From: Acidisoma cellulosilyticum
GTDB lineage: Bacteria; Pseudomonadota; Alphaproteobacteria; Acetobacterales; Acetobacteraceae
Reading direction: 5' to 3'
Length of the DNA stretch: 64,000 nt
Assembly: GCF_020621385.1 (NCBI RefSeq)
Contig: NZ_JAESVA010000001.1
Location: 248,001 to 312,000 of the forward strand
This document shows, in pieces, positions 30,813 to 40,501 of this stretch (position 1 is its first letter; each line of letters begins with the position of its first letter). The notes beneath the pieces were generated by a model, which worked only from the letters and a program-made list of their open reading frames with translations, made no database searches and was not told the DNA's origin. A program made the translations under genes and the position numbers.

Positions 30813-33182
30813 TCAGCTGCCGTCGGGCAGCGCATAAGCGCGGATATAGTCGCCCAGCTTGGTGTTCACGTCCGTGTCGCCGCCATCCACCGTAAGAATG
30901 TACTGCTTGCCCTTCTCGGAATAGGTCATCGGCGTGGACTGGCCACCTGCGGGCAGGCGGTCGGTCCAGAGCAGATCACCGCTCTTCATGTTGAAGGCAC
31001 GGATGTAGTAGTCGAGCGTCGAGGTCACGAAGGTGACGCCGCCGGCCGTCGCCAGGGGGCCGCCCAGCATCGGCGTGCCGAGGTTGAAGGGCAGCGGGAT
31101 CGGCGTCTCATCCTGAATGCTGCCGACGCGATGTTCCCAGATGACCTTGTTAGTGCGCAGGTCGATGGCCGCCATGTTACCCCAGGAGGGTGCCAGGCAA
31201 GGAACGCCGACCGGCGACAGGAAGGGGTGCAGGTTCACACCGAAAGCCGCACCGAACATCGGCTGCACGCCGGTCTCGGTACCAGCCGGCACGCTGCCGG
31301 TCGGCGTCGCGGGGTTGTGCGGGCCACGCGGACGCAGATGAGAGACGAACGGAATATACTGCGGATTGGCAATCATGATCTGATCAGCCTGATCGATCGA
31401 GACACCACCCCATTCGAAGGTGCCGTAATTGCCCGGGAAAACCAGCGTTCCCTGAACCGACGGCGGTGTGAACGGGCCCTCGTATTTCAGTTGATGGAAC
31501 ATGATGCGGCAAGCGAGCTGATCGAAGGCGGTGGCACCCCACATATCGGCGCCCGTCAGCTTCTTCCGGGGGCGGAACGAGAGTTCGGAGAAAGGCTGCG
31601 TCGGCGCAACGTGATCGCCCGGCGCACCATCCGTGGGCACGGCCGTTTCCGGCGCCGGCACGACCAACTGGCCGGTGGCGCGATTTAGCACGAAGATATT
31701 GCCGGTCTTGGCCGGGGCATAGATGGCCGGCACCACGCCGTCCTTCGTCTGCACATCGGCGAGCGAGGGCTGCGAGGGAAGATCCATGTCCCAAAGGTCA
31801 TGATGCACGGTCTGGAAGGACCAATTCACATGGCCGGTCTTGAGGTCGAGCGCGACAAGCGACGAGTCATACCGCGCGCTATAGGGGGAACGATTGCCGC
31901 CCCAGATGTCATCCGCTTCCTGACCCATCGGAAGATAGACCATGCCGAGCTTTTCATCGATGACGCCGGGCATCCAGGAATTGGGCGAGCCCGCTGTCAG
32001 CTGGTGGGTCGCGGAGGGCATTTCATTGACTTCCGGATTGCCGGCGTCGAACACCCAGACAAGTTTGCCGGAATAGACGTCATAGGCGCGGATGGCGCCA
32101 GACGGCACCTTCTTGGACCAGTTGTCGATGACAGCGCCACCCATGACCAGAACCTGGCTGCCGACGATCGGCGGGGAGGTCGCGGAGTAGAAACCGTTGG
32201 TCTGATAGGGGCTGCCGTATTTGAGATCGACGACGCCATGGTCGCCCCAGTTCTCGCACAGCTTACCGTCATCGGCATTGATCGCATACATCAGGCCAGT
32301 CGCGGTCGGCAGGAACAGGCGGCGCGGGCAATCCTGCGGGGCCGGCTGGCCATCCAGGGTCGTCGCACCGGGCTGCGTCTCATGATAGCCGACGCCGCGG
32401 CAGGTCAGATGCTGGAAGGTACGGTTGTCCACGACGTGCGGATCGAATTCCCACTTCTTCTTGCCTGTGGCGGCATCGATCGCGAAGACCAGATCATGCG
32501 GTGTGCAGGCATAGACCGTGTCACCGACTTTCAGCGGGGTATTCTCATAGGTCGTCTGGCCGGAATCGTTGGGGCCAGCGATATCGCCCGTCTCGAACTG
32601 CCAGGCGAGTTTCAGCTTGCCGACATTGGCCGGCGTGATCTGGTCGAGGCCTGAGAAGCGGTCGGCCGCATTGGTGCCGCCATAGGACGTCCAGTCGGTC
32701 GACGCGATATTGCCGGGCGGCTGCTTCGCGTTGTCCGCGACATTGCCACGAATGGCCTGCGCGTCCTGCGGCATCGCCACGCCAAGCGTGATGATGGCGA
32801 GCACAATGGTGGCGCCGAGGGCGTATTTCGCCGTCTTGCCGATGATCTTGTTGCCGACGAAAGGCAGCAGCAGCCAAACGCCGAGCGGTGCAATGACGTC
32901 GCCGCGCGGTGCCAGCTTCCAGAAATCAAAGCCGGCTTCACTGATCGCCCAAATGAGCGTGCCGAGCATAACGGCGGCATAAAGCCAGAAGGCGCTGGCC
33001 CGGCGACGCCACACGAGGAAGGCCGTGACCAGGATCGCAATGCCGGTAATGACGTAATAGAGCGAACCGCCAAGGGCCGCGAGCCAGACGCCGCCGATAC
33101 CGAAGTACAGGCCGACAAGGGCGAAGATGATACTGGTTATGATAAGGATTATCGGTGGTCTTGTACTCGGTGTCGCTGTCAT
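30813..33182 (-). CDS. gcd: Membrane-bound PQQ-dependent glucose dehydrogenase
   Basis: Quinoprotein that oxidises D-glucose (and often other aldoses) to the lactone in the periplasm and passes electrons to ubiquinone. The 789-residue form has five membrane helices in residues 1-140, then a PQQ beta-propeller beginning near DWTSYGGTNAADRFSGLDQI. Later blade motifs include GRLFLPTATGLMYAINADDG-like sequence and WSFQTVHHDLWDMDLPSQP, typical of mGDH. ATG 33182 follows GAACGAG; an upstream TTG at 33197 overlaps the pqqE stop. Close coupling to pqqE places enzyme and cofactor synthesis in one operon. Related polyol dehydrogenases share the fold, so glucose is likely but not proven. Confidence 0.92.
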   Translation of the reverse strand: MTATPSTRPPIILIITSIIFALVGLYFGIGGVWLAALGGSLYYVITGIAILVTAFLVWRRRASAFWLYAAVMLGTLIWAISEAGFDFWKLAPRGDVIAPLGVWLLLPFVGNKIIGKTAKYALGATIVLAIITLGVAMPQDAQAIRGNVADNAKQPPGNIASTDWTSYGGTNAADRFSGLDQITPANVGKLKLAWQFETGDIAGPNDSGQTTYENTPLKVGDTVYACTPHDLVFAIDAATGKKKWEFDPHVVDNRTFQHLTCRGVGYHETQPGATTLDGQPAPQDCPRRLFLPTATGLMYAINADDGKLCENWGDHGVVDLKYGSPYQTNGFYSATSPPIVGSQVLVMGGAVIDNWSKKVPSGAIRAYDVYSGKLVWVFDAGNPEVNEMPSATHQLTAGSPNSWMPGVIDEKLGMVYLPMGQEADDIWGGNRSPYSARYDSSLVALDLKTGHVNWSFQTVHHDLWDMDLPSQPSLADVQTKDGVVPAIYAPAKTGNIFVLNRATGQLVVPAPETAVPTDGAPGDHVAPTQPFSELSFRPRKKLTGADMWGATAFDQLACRIMFHQLKYEGPFTPPSVQGTLVFPGNYGTFEWGGVSIDQADQIMIANPQYIPFVSHLRPRGPHNPATPTGSVPAGTETGVQPMFGAAFGVNLHPFLSPVGVPCLAPSWGNMAAIDLRTNKVIWEHRVGSIQDETPIPLPFNLGTPMLGGPLATAGGVTFVTSTLDYYIRAFNMKSGDLLWTDRLPAGGQSTPMTYSEKGKQYILTVDGGDTDVNTKLGDYIRAYALPDGS

Positions 33183-33193
33183 AATCTCGTTCT

Positions 33194-34294
33194 TCAATCA
33201 GGGGAATTCGGTTTCGCGTTTTGCCGGTAGATGAAATCCGGCGCGACGGATGGGCGGGCCGCGATCAGGTTTTGCAGAGCCTGATGGTTCGGTGATCGGG
33301 CACAAACGGGGTCGGTCGCTGCCGCATCACCCGCCAGCGCCAAGGCCTGGCAGCGGCAACCGCCCCAGTCCTGTTCCTTGAAAGCGCAACTCTGGCAGGG
33401 TTCGGGCATCCAGTCCGTACCGCGGAAGCGCTGAAACGCGGGATCACGCAGCCAGATATCGGCGAGCGAGGCATCGCGGATATTGGGAAAATTGATGCCG
33501 GCAATGGTCTCGGCGGCGTGGCAGGGCAATACGTTTCCGGTGGGCGAGATGACGATGAAGCGGCGCGCCCAGCCGTCCATGCAGGATTTGGGCTGATCGC
33601 CGTGATAATCGGGCGTCACATAGTCGATCGCCATGCGCCCGGCATAAAGCACCCTGCCCGCTTCCACGGCGGCCGTCGCGACGTGCAGTTCGTCAGCGTC
33701 GGGCAGAAGCGCGCCGCGATTGATCAGACCCCAGCCGTAATATTGGGTATGGGCGATCTCCACCCGCTGAGCGCCGAGATCATATGCTAGCGCAATCATG
33801 CTGGCGACGTCGTGAAGGTTCTGGCGATGGATGACGAAGTTGCAGGTCAGCGGCAGCCCCGCCGCCTTGACCATGCGCGCCGCGTCCAGCTTGCGCGCCT
33901 GGGCACCGCGCATACCGCCGATCCGCTCACCTTCCGCCGCATCCGCGTGCTGAAAGGACAGCTGAATGTGATCGAGCCCGGCATCGATCAGGACAGCAAG
34001 CCTCGCCTCGTCCATGGTGACGCCCGAGGTGATGAGATTGACATAGAGACCTGCGGTCGATGCGGCCCGGATAAGATCCGGCAGATCCGCCCGCACCATC
34101 GGCTCACCGCCGGACAAATGCAGATGCAACACGCCGAGCGCGGCGGCCTCGGCGAAGACGCGGCTCCAATCCTCAGTCGATACTTCCTGACTCGCCCGCG
34201 CCATTTCCAAAGGATTGGAGCAATAGGGGCAGCGCAGCGGGCAGCGATGGGTGACCTCAGCCACCAGCGCCATGGGCAGCGGGATCGCACTCAT
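33194..34294 (-). CDS. pqqE: PQQ biosynthesis radical SAM enzyme PqqE
   Basis: Radical SAM enzyme that forms the carbon-carbon bond between Glu and Tyr of the PqqA peptide, with PqqD as chaperone. The 366-residue protein has the CxxxCxxC cluster at C18, C22, C25 (RCPLRCPYC), the GGEP motif in LHLSGGEPMVRADL, and a C-terminal SPASM-type cysteine region (LPCHAAETI, EPCQSCAFKEQDWGGCRC). The frame is open to 34504, but the family start is ATG 34294, overlapping pqqD (ATGA). Confidence 0.97.
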   Translation of the reverse strand: MSAIPLPMALVAEVTHRCPLRCPYCSNPLEMARASQEVSTEDWSRVFAEAAALGVLHLHLSGGEPMVRADLPDLIRAASTAGLYVNLITSGVTMDEARLAVLIDAGLDHIQLSFQHADAAEGERIGGMRGAQARKLDAARMVKAAGLPLTCNFVIHRQNLHDVASMIALAYDLGAQRVEIAHTQYYGWGLINRGALLPDADELHVATAAVEAGRVLYAGRMAIDYVTPDYHGDQPKSCMDGWARRFIVISPTGNVLPCHAAETIAGINFPNIRDASLADIWLRDPAFQRFRGTDWMPEPCQSCAFKEQDWGGCRCQALALAGDAAATDPVCARSPNHQALQNLIAARPSVAPDFIYRQNAKPNSPD

Positions 34295-34578
34295 GAGGCG
34301 TTCCGATCCGTGATGATACCGCGACCGGCCAGATCGGTCAGGAGTTCCAGGACATCGGCCATGATGACATCGGTCGGCGCCTGATAGCGGTCGGCGAGAT
34401 CCGCCACTATGCCGGCAATTGTCCGCTCGCCATCGATGCCCGACAGCACCGCCTGTGCATTCTCGTCCGGCATCATGGCCCGTTCCGGCGTCAGCAGAAC
34501 CCAAACGGCGCGGGCGGCATCGAAGCGGTATTTGATACCGCGGGGGAAAGCCGGAACGCTGTCTGGGGTGATGGTCAT
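34291..34578 (-). CDS. pqqD: PqqD, peptide chaperone for PQQ synthesis
   Basis: RiPP recognition element that binds the PqqA precursor and presents it to PqqE. The 95-residue protein contains RGIKYRFDAARAVWVLLTPE and the C-terminal wing segment with VLELLTDLAGRGII. The start at ATG 34578 lies seven bases after pqqC and gives normal family length. Confidence 0.93.
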   Translation of the reverse strand: MTITPDSVPAFPRGIKYRFDAARAVWVLLTPERAMMPDENAQAVLSGIDGERTIAGIVADLADRYQAPTDVIMADVLELLTDLAGRGIITDRNAS

Positions 34579-34585
34579 GCGACCC

Positions 34586-35323
34586 TCAGACCGACGCCGG
34601 CTGAAAGCAGCCGGGCGGCACAAAACCCGGCGCGACATAGGCGAAATAGAGCGCATCGAGTTGCGACCACAAGACATCGCATTTGAAGCGCAGCGCGGCG
34701 AGGACCGCTTCCTGCTTTTCAGCGTCCGTGGCAAAGGTCTTCACATAGTCCAGCGCGAATGCGACGTCTTTCGGTGCTTGCGACAGACGCGGCGTGAAAT
34801 AGGCGAGTGTGGCTTCATTCACGAAGTCATAATGTTGCAGCATGCCCGCGACACGCTCGCTGATGATCGTCGGCGAAAACATCTCGGTGAGCGAGGAGGC
34901 GATCGCCTCCAGCAGCGGTCGCTCCTGCACGAAGCGGACGTAAGCATCCACCGCAAAGCGCGTGCCCGGAAGAATACCGGCACCGGATTCGACATAGTTG
35001 CTGTCCAGACCGACCCCTTCGGCCAGTTTCAGCCAGCGCGCGATGCCACCGGTGCCAGGCGCGTCACCGTCATGGTCGATGATGCGGGATCGCCATTCGC
35101 GACGCAGATCGGCTGTCGGCAGGCGCGCCATCAGGCTCGCATCCTTCGCGGGGATGCGGCTCTGATAGTAATAGCGGTTGAGCGCCCAGGCCTGGACCTG
35201 CGCGCGGTTCAGCTTGCCGTCATGCAGCAGCCGGTGAAACGGATGCAGATTGTGATAGCGCTCGGCGCCGATCGCCTGAAGGGCTGCTTCCAACTCGTCT
35301 GGCTGCAGAAGGGAAACACTCAT
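34586..35323 (-). CDS. pqqC: Pyrroloquinoline-quinone synthase PqqC
   Basis: Cofactor-free oxidase that carries out the final ring closure and eight-electron oxidation to PQQ. The 245-residue protein is all-alpha and starts MSVSLLQPDELEAAL, with motifs YHNLHPFHRLLHDGKL, WALNRYYYQSRIPAKDA and RIIDHDGD. ATG 35323 overlaps the pqqB stop. The frame is open further upstream into pqqB, but that part is not conserved. Confidence 0.96.
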   Translation of the reverse strand: MSVSLLQPDELEAALQAIGAERYHNLHPFHRLLHDGKLNRAQVQAWALNRYYYQSRIPAKDASLMARLPTADLRREWRSRIIDHDGDAPGTGGIARWLKLAEGVGLDSNYVESGAGILPGTRFAVDAYVRFVQERPLLEAIASSLTEMFSPTIISERVAGMLQHYDFVNEATLAYFTPRLSQAPKDVAFALDYVKTFATDAEKQEAVLAALRFKCDVLWSQLDALYFAYVAPGFVPPGCFQPASV

Positions 35324-36237
35324 AGCTGCACGGTCATCCCGTCGAAAGCGACATCCCATCCGGCCGCAAGCACCGCCGCGTATTCGGGCGAGGCGCGGTC
35401 GAGAATGGGATTGGAGTTGTTAATATGGATCAGGATCTTTCGCCCGACTGAGATAGCGGCGAAGGCGTCCAGCGTGCCGCCATCGCCGCTGACGGGCATA
35501 TGGCCCATGCGCCGGCCGGTCTTGGGGCCGAGCCCCGCACGGATCATCTCATCATCGTCCCAGAGCGTGCCATCAAAAAACACAAGATCGGCATCTTGCA
35601 ACCGAGAGCGGACGGCATCCGTCATATGGGCGCAGCCTGGAATGAAGACGACAAGCTTGTCACCGTCGCTGAGTTCCAGGCCCATCACGTCATCATCCGA
35701 TTGCACGTCCCGGCCTTCGGTCTCCAGAAAAAGCGGCACTTTCCCCGGCACCGGAAACAAGGTCGCGATCAGGCCGCTATCCCTTCCATCAGGATGGCGC
35801 AGCGGAAACGGCATCAGGCTTTCAACCGTGTGACGCGTGACAAACGCCGCATTCAGAGCATTAAAGATCGGATTTGCCGCCAAAACATCCTGCACGGGTG
35901 ATGCTGCATAAAGATCGAAGGTATGCCGCTCCCGCAGACAGAGGAGACCTGTCACGGTATCGACTTCCGCAGCCGTCAGAATGACTCCGGCGATCGGCGA
36001 TGACCTCAGCCCCTCCTGCGGATGCAGGACAGGCGCCGAGAAAATCTGCTGCCGCAGATCCGGTGACGCATTCAACAGGAACCAGTGGCGCCGATCGGCG
36101 CTGACGGCCAATCCCGCCTGACTCTGCGAAGGACACATCGGATCAGCGCTACGCGCACGCTGACAGCGCACCGCGTTTGAATTCCATTGCGGGAACCCGC
36201 CGCCAGCCGCCGCCCCAAGGACGATGATTGAGATCAT
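35320..36237 (-). CDS. pqqB: PQQ biosynthesis protein PqqB
   Basis: Metallo-beta-lactamase-fold protein of the PQQ pathway, proposed to hydroxylate the crosslinked Glu-Tyr intermediate. The 305-residue protein begins IIVLGAAAGGGFPQWN and has the family motifs SSPIAGVILTAAEVDTVTGL, FFDGTLWDDDEM and MGHMPVSGDGG. It starts 37 bases after pqqA. Confidence 0.96.
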   Translation of the reverse strand: MISIIVLGAAAGGGFPQWNSNAVRCQRARSADPMCPSQSQAGLAVSADRRHWFLLNASPDLRQQIFSAPVLHPQEGLRSSPIAGVILTAAEVDTVTGLLCLRERHTFDLYAASPVQDVLAANPIFNALNAAFVTRHTVESLMPFPLRHPDGRDSGLIATLFPVPGKVPLFLETEGRDVQSDDDVMGLELSDGDKLVVFIPGCAHMTDAVRSRLQDADLVFFDGTLWDDDEMIRAGLGPKTGRRMGHMPVSGDGGTLDAFAAISVGRKILIHINNSNPILDRASPEYAAVLAAGWDVAFDGMTVQL

Positions 36238-36274
36238 GGGAAAGAATCGGCTCCCTTTCAGGAGCCGATCGAAC

Positions 36275-36358
36275 TCACTTCTTAGACGAAGCGCAAACGT
36301 AGCTGTTGATCTCGGCGCCGAGCGAGATTTCGACGATGCGGGGTTTGTTCCAGCTCAT
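36275..36358 (-). CDS. pqqA: PQQ precursor peptide PqqA
   Basis: A 27-residue peptide that supplies the glutamate and tyrosine from which PQQ is built. The core EINSY has the invariant E-x3-Y spacing at E16 and Y20, preceded by PRIVEISLGA, like acetic-acid-bacterium PqqA peptides. The start is ATG 36358 with AAGGAG upstream; a longer open frame to 36496 is not meaningful. It heads the pqqABCDE-gcd operon. Confidence 0.95.
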   Translation of the reverse strand: MSWNKPRIVEISLGAEINSYVCASSKK

Positions 36359-36949
36359 GTTCCAAATTCTCCTTGGTGGGAGCGCAGTCATCGCTCCAAT
36401 ATCCGAGAGGTGCAAGCTTAGCGATGGCCGAGTGACAGCATGGCTCATGCGCAGTTTCAGCATCAAAAGTCTGAGGAACAGGAAAATGTTCAGCAAAAAT
36501 CAGTGCTGTATTAGATGCTGATTCAACTGAATTGAAGATGCCTCCGGTTGCCGGACCGCTGCCGATCGGCGGTCCGCTTTACCAGAGTGACAATGAATAT
36601 TGAATAGAACGCGATATCAGCCAAGCTGAACAAATTGTTCGTGAGCGATGACTGCCGCCTATCACCCTGCTCGCCTAGACCAAAGATTGCCAAACTTCAC
36701 TATTAATTCAAAATTTGAAAAGCCTTACAAAGCCATCAAGATAAAAACGAGCATTTCACGGAAAAAACACAGTCCCGCAAAGGCAATAGCCTGCCCATAT
36801 CGCTCGTCGATTTACCGTTATCACCTTGTCGGTAAAGTTGCAAACCGTCCATAAAGCTCAATTGAGGGCTATCGGCCTCTTTCGAGAATCACAGATGCGT
36901 GAGGACATGGCGGCAAGATAGCGCACCCAAACATGAGTCTTGACGACAA
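36359..36949. other. Gap between pqqA and ribokinase gene (pqq leader)
   Basis: No gene is supported in these 591 bases. They hold the pqqA leader and a hairpin CGGACCGC (36552-36559) / GCGGTCCG (36569-36576) followed by CTTT. The part from about 36600 to 36900 is AT-richer than the flanks. No transcription-factor site was recognised with confidence. Confidence 0.5.
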
Positions 36950-37870
36950 TTACTGTGTCATTCGCCTTAGTAAATTCTCGGTATCATGACTGGACAGCAA
37001 TTGGCGCTTGGCCTCTTGCGTCGAAACCAGGACCGCCGCCGCGGCATTGGCGTAGACTGTGGCCTCTTCCAATGTCATCGCCTGGGCAAGTTTTGCCGCC
37101 AGCGCGCCCACGAACGCATCCCCCGCGCCATGGCTGTTAACGAGAGCGACAGAGTAAGCACCGAGCGTGTGGCTGCCCATGGCGGAGTGAAACGCAAGAC
37201 CATGCCCTCCGGCGGTGACGATCACCACCGGCACGAGGATCGCGAGGGTCTCGGCCGCTCTTTCGGCAGATAATAGATCGCTAACCACACCACCGCCGAG
37301 CATCTCCGCTTCCACGGCGTTGACGATCAGCACATCCACAAGTGTGAGCAGCTCGGATGACATTGCACGTGCAGGCGCCGCGTTAAGGATGACCTGTGCG
37401 CCACGAGCCTGCGCCGCGCGCGCAGCGACTAGATTAGCCTGTTCTGGCAGTTCATTCTGCAGCACCAGGACGCCGGTCTGCGAAAGTTCATTCGCTGCAG
37501 CCAGAATTGCTTCGTCACCAAGTTGAGCATTGCTGCCCGTCACGATAACCGCACCATAGTCGCCCGCTGCATCGCTCATGGCGACACTCATGCCCGAACC
37601 GATTTCGCTGCGCTGGACAAAGCGACTGTCCACTCGGGACAGTGTCAGATTATCCAGAAGCAAAGTGCCGAACCGATCATTGCCGACGCTGGCGACAATG
37701 GCGGTTGAAGCGCCGTGCCGCGCAGCCGCGATGGCCTGATTACCGCCCTTGCCACCGCATTTTGTCATCCAGTCGCGACCGGGAAATGTCTCGCCAATCC
37801 GCGGCAAGCGCTCGCTGTGAACGACAATATCAAAATGCAGGCTGCCAACAACCAGGACCTCAATACCCAT
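36950..37870 (-). CDS. PfkB-family carbohydrate kinase, ribokinase-like
   Basis: Sugar kinase of 306 residues. The first PfkB signature is in KCGGKGGNQAIAAARHGA (near 37), and the second, with the catalytic aspartate, is SHGAGDAFVGALAAKLAQAM near 245. The start GSLHFDIVVHSERLPRIGET and the GGKGGNQ motif are typical of ribokinases rather than fructokinases or adenosine kinases. It begins six bases after the RpiR-type regulator gene. No sugar transporter or isomerase lies next to it, so ribose is only the default guess. Confidence 0.88.
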   Translation of the reverse strand: MGIEVLVVGSLHFDIVVHSERLPRIGETFPGRDWMTKCGGKGGNQAIAAARHGASTAIVASVGNDRFGTLLLDNLTLSRVDSRFVQRSEIGSGMSVAMSDAAGDYGAVIVTGSNAQLGDEAILAAANELSQTGVLVLQNELPEQANLVAARAAQARGAQVILNAAPARAMSSELLTLVDVLIVNAVEAEMLGGGVVSDLLSAERAAETLAILVPVVIVTAGGHGLAFHSAMGSHTLGAYSVALVNSHGAGDAFVGALAAKLAQAMTLEEATVYANAAAAVLVSTQEAKRQLLSSHDTENLLRRMTQ

Positions 37871-37876
37871 GACCCG

Positions 37877-38740
37877 CTACCTGACCCGTTTGATGGCGAC
37901 CGCCGTTCGTGTTCGCTCAAGGTTGCGCTCGGCGACATCATAGGCCTTGGCCGCAATGGCCGCGAAGACGGCATCCATGACGGTAAGTTGCGCCACCCGC
38001 GCGGCCGCATTCTCGCCCAGAAGGGGGGAGCCGCTGGCCGTCGAACGCAGCACAAGGTCCACGGCATCGACGAGCGGCGAATGGACGTAGTTGGTGATTG
38101 CGATAGTTGTAGCCCCGCGCCGCTTTGCTTCAAGCACGCCGTCGATCACGGCGCTGGTGCGACCTGAATGCGAAAAGGCGACCGCGATATCTCCCGGTTC
38201 GAGCATAGAGGCCGACATCAGCATCATATGAGCGTCGTCATAGACTGCACATCTTACGCCGATACGAAGGAACTTATGCGATACGTCCCTGGCAATTTGG
38301 GCCGAGCCGCCAACGCCATACAGATCACGACGCGGGGCAGCGGAGATGGCATCGACGACTTTTGCGAAGGCATCTTCGTCGATGATAACCTGCGTCTCCT
38401 GCAACGCCTGTATGGCAGTATTGAATACCTTGCGCAGGATATCGGCTTGGCTGTCCTCCGGCCCGATTTCCTTGTGCAAAACGGCACTCGGGCGAGCGTT
38501 ATAGGCGCTGATCTGTTCACGAAAATCGCGGAAGCCGGTGAAGCCGAGCTTCTTGGCGGTCTTGACCACCATGGCTTCGGACACATCCGCTTTCCCGGCG
38601 AAATACGTCAGCGCAGTACCCTCGTCGAAACCCTCATCAAGCGCCTCATTGAGAATTCGGCTCTCAAGGGGTGTCAGAATTGGTCTTAACGCGCGAAGGC
38701 GCGCGCCGACCTTGGACAATGCCGCCTTCGTGTCGTCCAT
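37877..38740 (-). CDS. RpiR/MurR-family regulator with SIS domain
   Basis: Transcription factor of 287 residues. An N-terminal RpiR helix-turn-helix (FAGKADVSEAMVVKTAKKLG near 45-65) is followed by a sugar-phosphate-binding SIS domain with DLYGVGGSAQIARDVSHKF and DIAVAFSHSGRTSAVIDG. ATG 38740 (MDDTKAAL) follows GGGGCGAAGC; a longer frame to 38800 exists. The ligand is likely a sugar phosphate made by the adjacent kinase. Confidence 0.88.
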   Translation of the reverse strand: MDDTKAALSKVGARLRALRPILTPLESRILNEALDEGFDEGTALTYFAGKADVSEAMVVKTAKKLGFTGFRDFREQISAYNARPSAVLHKEIGPEDSQADILRKVFNTAIQALQETQVIIDEDAFAKVVDAISAAPRRDLYGVGGSAQIARDVSHKFLRIGVRCAVYDDAHMMLMSASMLEPGDIAVAFSHSGRTSAVIDGVLEAKRRGATTIAITNYVHSPLVDAVDLVLRSTASGSPLLGENAAARVAQLTVMDAVFAAIAAKAYDVAERNLERTRTAVAIKRVR

Positions 38741-38959
38741 GCTTCGCCCCGCTTTACCCTTGGCAGCATAACACGGGCGGTCGTCGTGAACAGTTGCCAT
38801 CGCGCCCGTTGCCGAGCAGCGCGCCGTCCCTGTGACGCGCCCTCCTTAGAGCGATCCCTATTTTGTAGGTCAGTCTTTGATGGATTTCTTTATAGTAGAG
38901 ACGGAGATTTACTATGAAGGGAAAATACTTAGACGCCGCACGATTGTCAGATGCTGTTG

Positions 38960-40501
38960 TCAGACCAAGGCTTCGATCAAAAACGGTCCGGTCGCCTTCA
39001 TCCCGGCTTGAAAGGCCGCGGCCATGCCCCGGCAGGTATCGACTCGCACGGCCTCCACCCCCATGCCATTCGCGAGCTGCACCCAATCCAATGATGGATT
39101 CTTGAGCTCCAGCAGCGAGAAAGCCTTCTCCCCTTCAACCGCACCCACGCTCGCCAATTCCTCGCGCAGCACCGCATAGGCGCGGTTGGCGTAGATCACG
39201 GTCACCACGTTCAGGCGCTCCCGCGCCTGGGTCCAGAGGGCCTGCACGGTGTACATGGCGCTGCCGTCACCTTGCAACGACAGGACCTGGCGGTCCGGGC
39301 AAGCGATGGCGGCGCCGGTCGCCATGGGAATGCCGTTGCCGATGGAGCCACCCGACAGCTGCAGATAGTCGCAAGGCGGCGCTTCATCCAGCAGGCGATA
39401 GAAGGGGAACCCCGCCGTCAGGCTTTCATCGCTGATGATCGTCTCTTCCGGCATGAACTGGCCGACGATGCGCATGATCGCTTCATTCGTCAGCACCGTA
39501 TCGCCCAAAGGGGCTTCCGGGCGGCGGAGCTTCGCCGCGACCATTGCCTGCGTCGCACCGATGGCCTCTGCCACGGCTTCCAGTGCAGAAGCGCCGTCCT
39601 CATGCGGCTGTGCCAAAACCAGCGGCGTGCAGCCCGGCGGGGTCAGTTCGCTTGGCAGGCCTGGATAGGCGAAGAAGGCGACCGGCGCCTGGGTGCCAAC
39701 CAGAATAAGGGTCTCGGTACCGCGCAGGAATTCGATGGCCGGCGTCGGACGATAGGGCAGACGCTCGACGATGGGGCGCCCTGCCCCGCGCTCGATCCGC
39801 GGCGCGAAGGTATCGCAGACAAGGCGCGCGCCGGTGGCGGCGGCAATGCGTCCGGCAGCCGCCAGGCCGCGGCCGCGCAGAGCATCGCCACGCAGCAGGA
39901 AGGTAACACGGCCGCCCCTGAGCGCTGCCACGGATTGCCGGATCGCAAGCGCCCCCACCTCGGCCGGACCATGGACCGGCAAGGCAGGATAGGCGCGCTC
40001 CGCCTCGTTCCAGGCCGTATCGGCGGGCAGGATCAGGCTCGCGATCTGGCCTGGGGCCGCTTTGGCGGCTTGTATGGCGCGCGCCGCATCGGCCGCGACA
40101 TCACGCGCATTGCGGGAGCAATGGACCCAGTGCGAGACCGGCTGCGCGAAGGCCACCACGTCCGAGGTCAGCGGCGCGTCATAGGGCTGATGCACGGTTG
40201 CGTGGTCGCCGATGATATTCACGACCGGAGAGGCCGCCTTGCGCGCGTTATGCAGATTGGCGAGGCCGTTCCCAAGGCCTGGCCCCAAATGCAGAAGCGT
40301 TGCCGCCGGCTTGCCGGCCATGCGGGCATAGCCGTCGGCCGCACCGGTCACCACACCTTCAAACAGACCGAGCACGGCGCGCATGCCGGGATTCTGGTCG
40401 AGCGCGCCGACAAAATGCATCTCTGACGTGCCAGGATTGGCGAAGCATATCTCGACACCACCATTGATGAGCGTCTGCACAAGGCTTTGCGCGCCATTCA
40501 T
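38960..40501 (-). CDS. Thiamine-diphosphate-dependent enzyme, acetolactate synthase/benzoylformate decarboxylase-like
   Basis: ThDP enzyme of 513 residues with three domains. The N-terminal PYR domain has the cofactor-activating glutamate E48 in LGLFEGVVTGAADGYARM. The C-terminal PP domain carries GDGSAMYTVQALW followed by the metal-ligand Asn in VIYANRAYAVL. It resembles annotated acetolactate-synthase-like proteins that lack a regulatory subunit; substrate and product are unknown, and a 2-oxoacid decarboxylase is equally possible. ATG 40501 has AGAGGCAGG upstream; 40567 and 40618 are alternatives. Divergent from an Lrp/AsnC regulator. Confidence 0.85.
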   Translation of the reverse strand: MNGAQSLVQTLINGGVEICFANPGTSEMHFVGALDQNPGMRAVLGLFEGVVTGAADGYARMAGKPAATLLHLGPGLGNGLANLHNARKAASPVVNIIGDHATVHQPYDAPLTSDVVAFAQPVSHWVHCSRNARDVAADAARAIQAAKAAPGQIASLILPADTAWNEAERAYPALPVHGPAEVGALAIRQSVAALRGGRVTFLLRGDALRGRGLAAAGRIAAATGARLVCDTFAPRIERGAGRPIVERLPYRPTPAIEFLRGTETLILVGTQAPVAFFAYPGLPSELTPPGCTPLVLAQPHEDGASALEAVAEAIGATQAMVAAKLRRPEAPLGDTVLTNEAIMRIVGQFMPEETIISDESLTAGFPFYRLLDEAPPCDYLQLSGGSIGNGIPMATGAAIACPDRQVLSLQGDGSAMYTVQALWTQARERLNVVTVIYANRAYAVLREELASVGAVEGEKAFSLLELKNPSLDWVQLANGMGVEAVRVDTCRGMAAAFQAGMKATGPFLIEALV

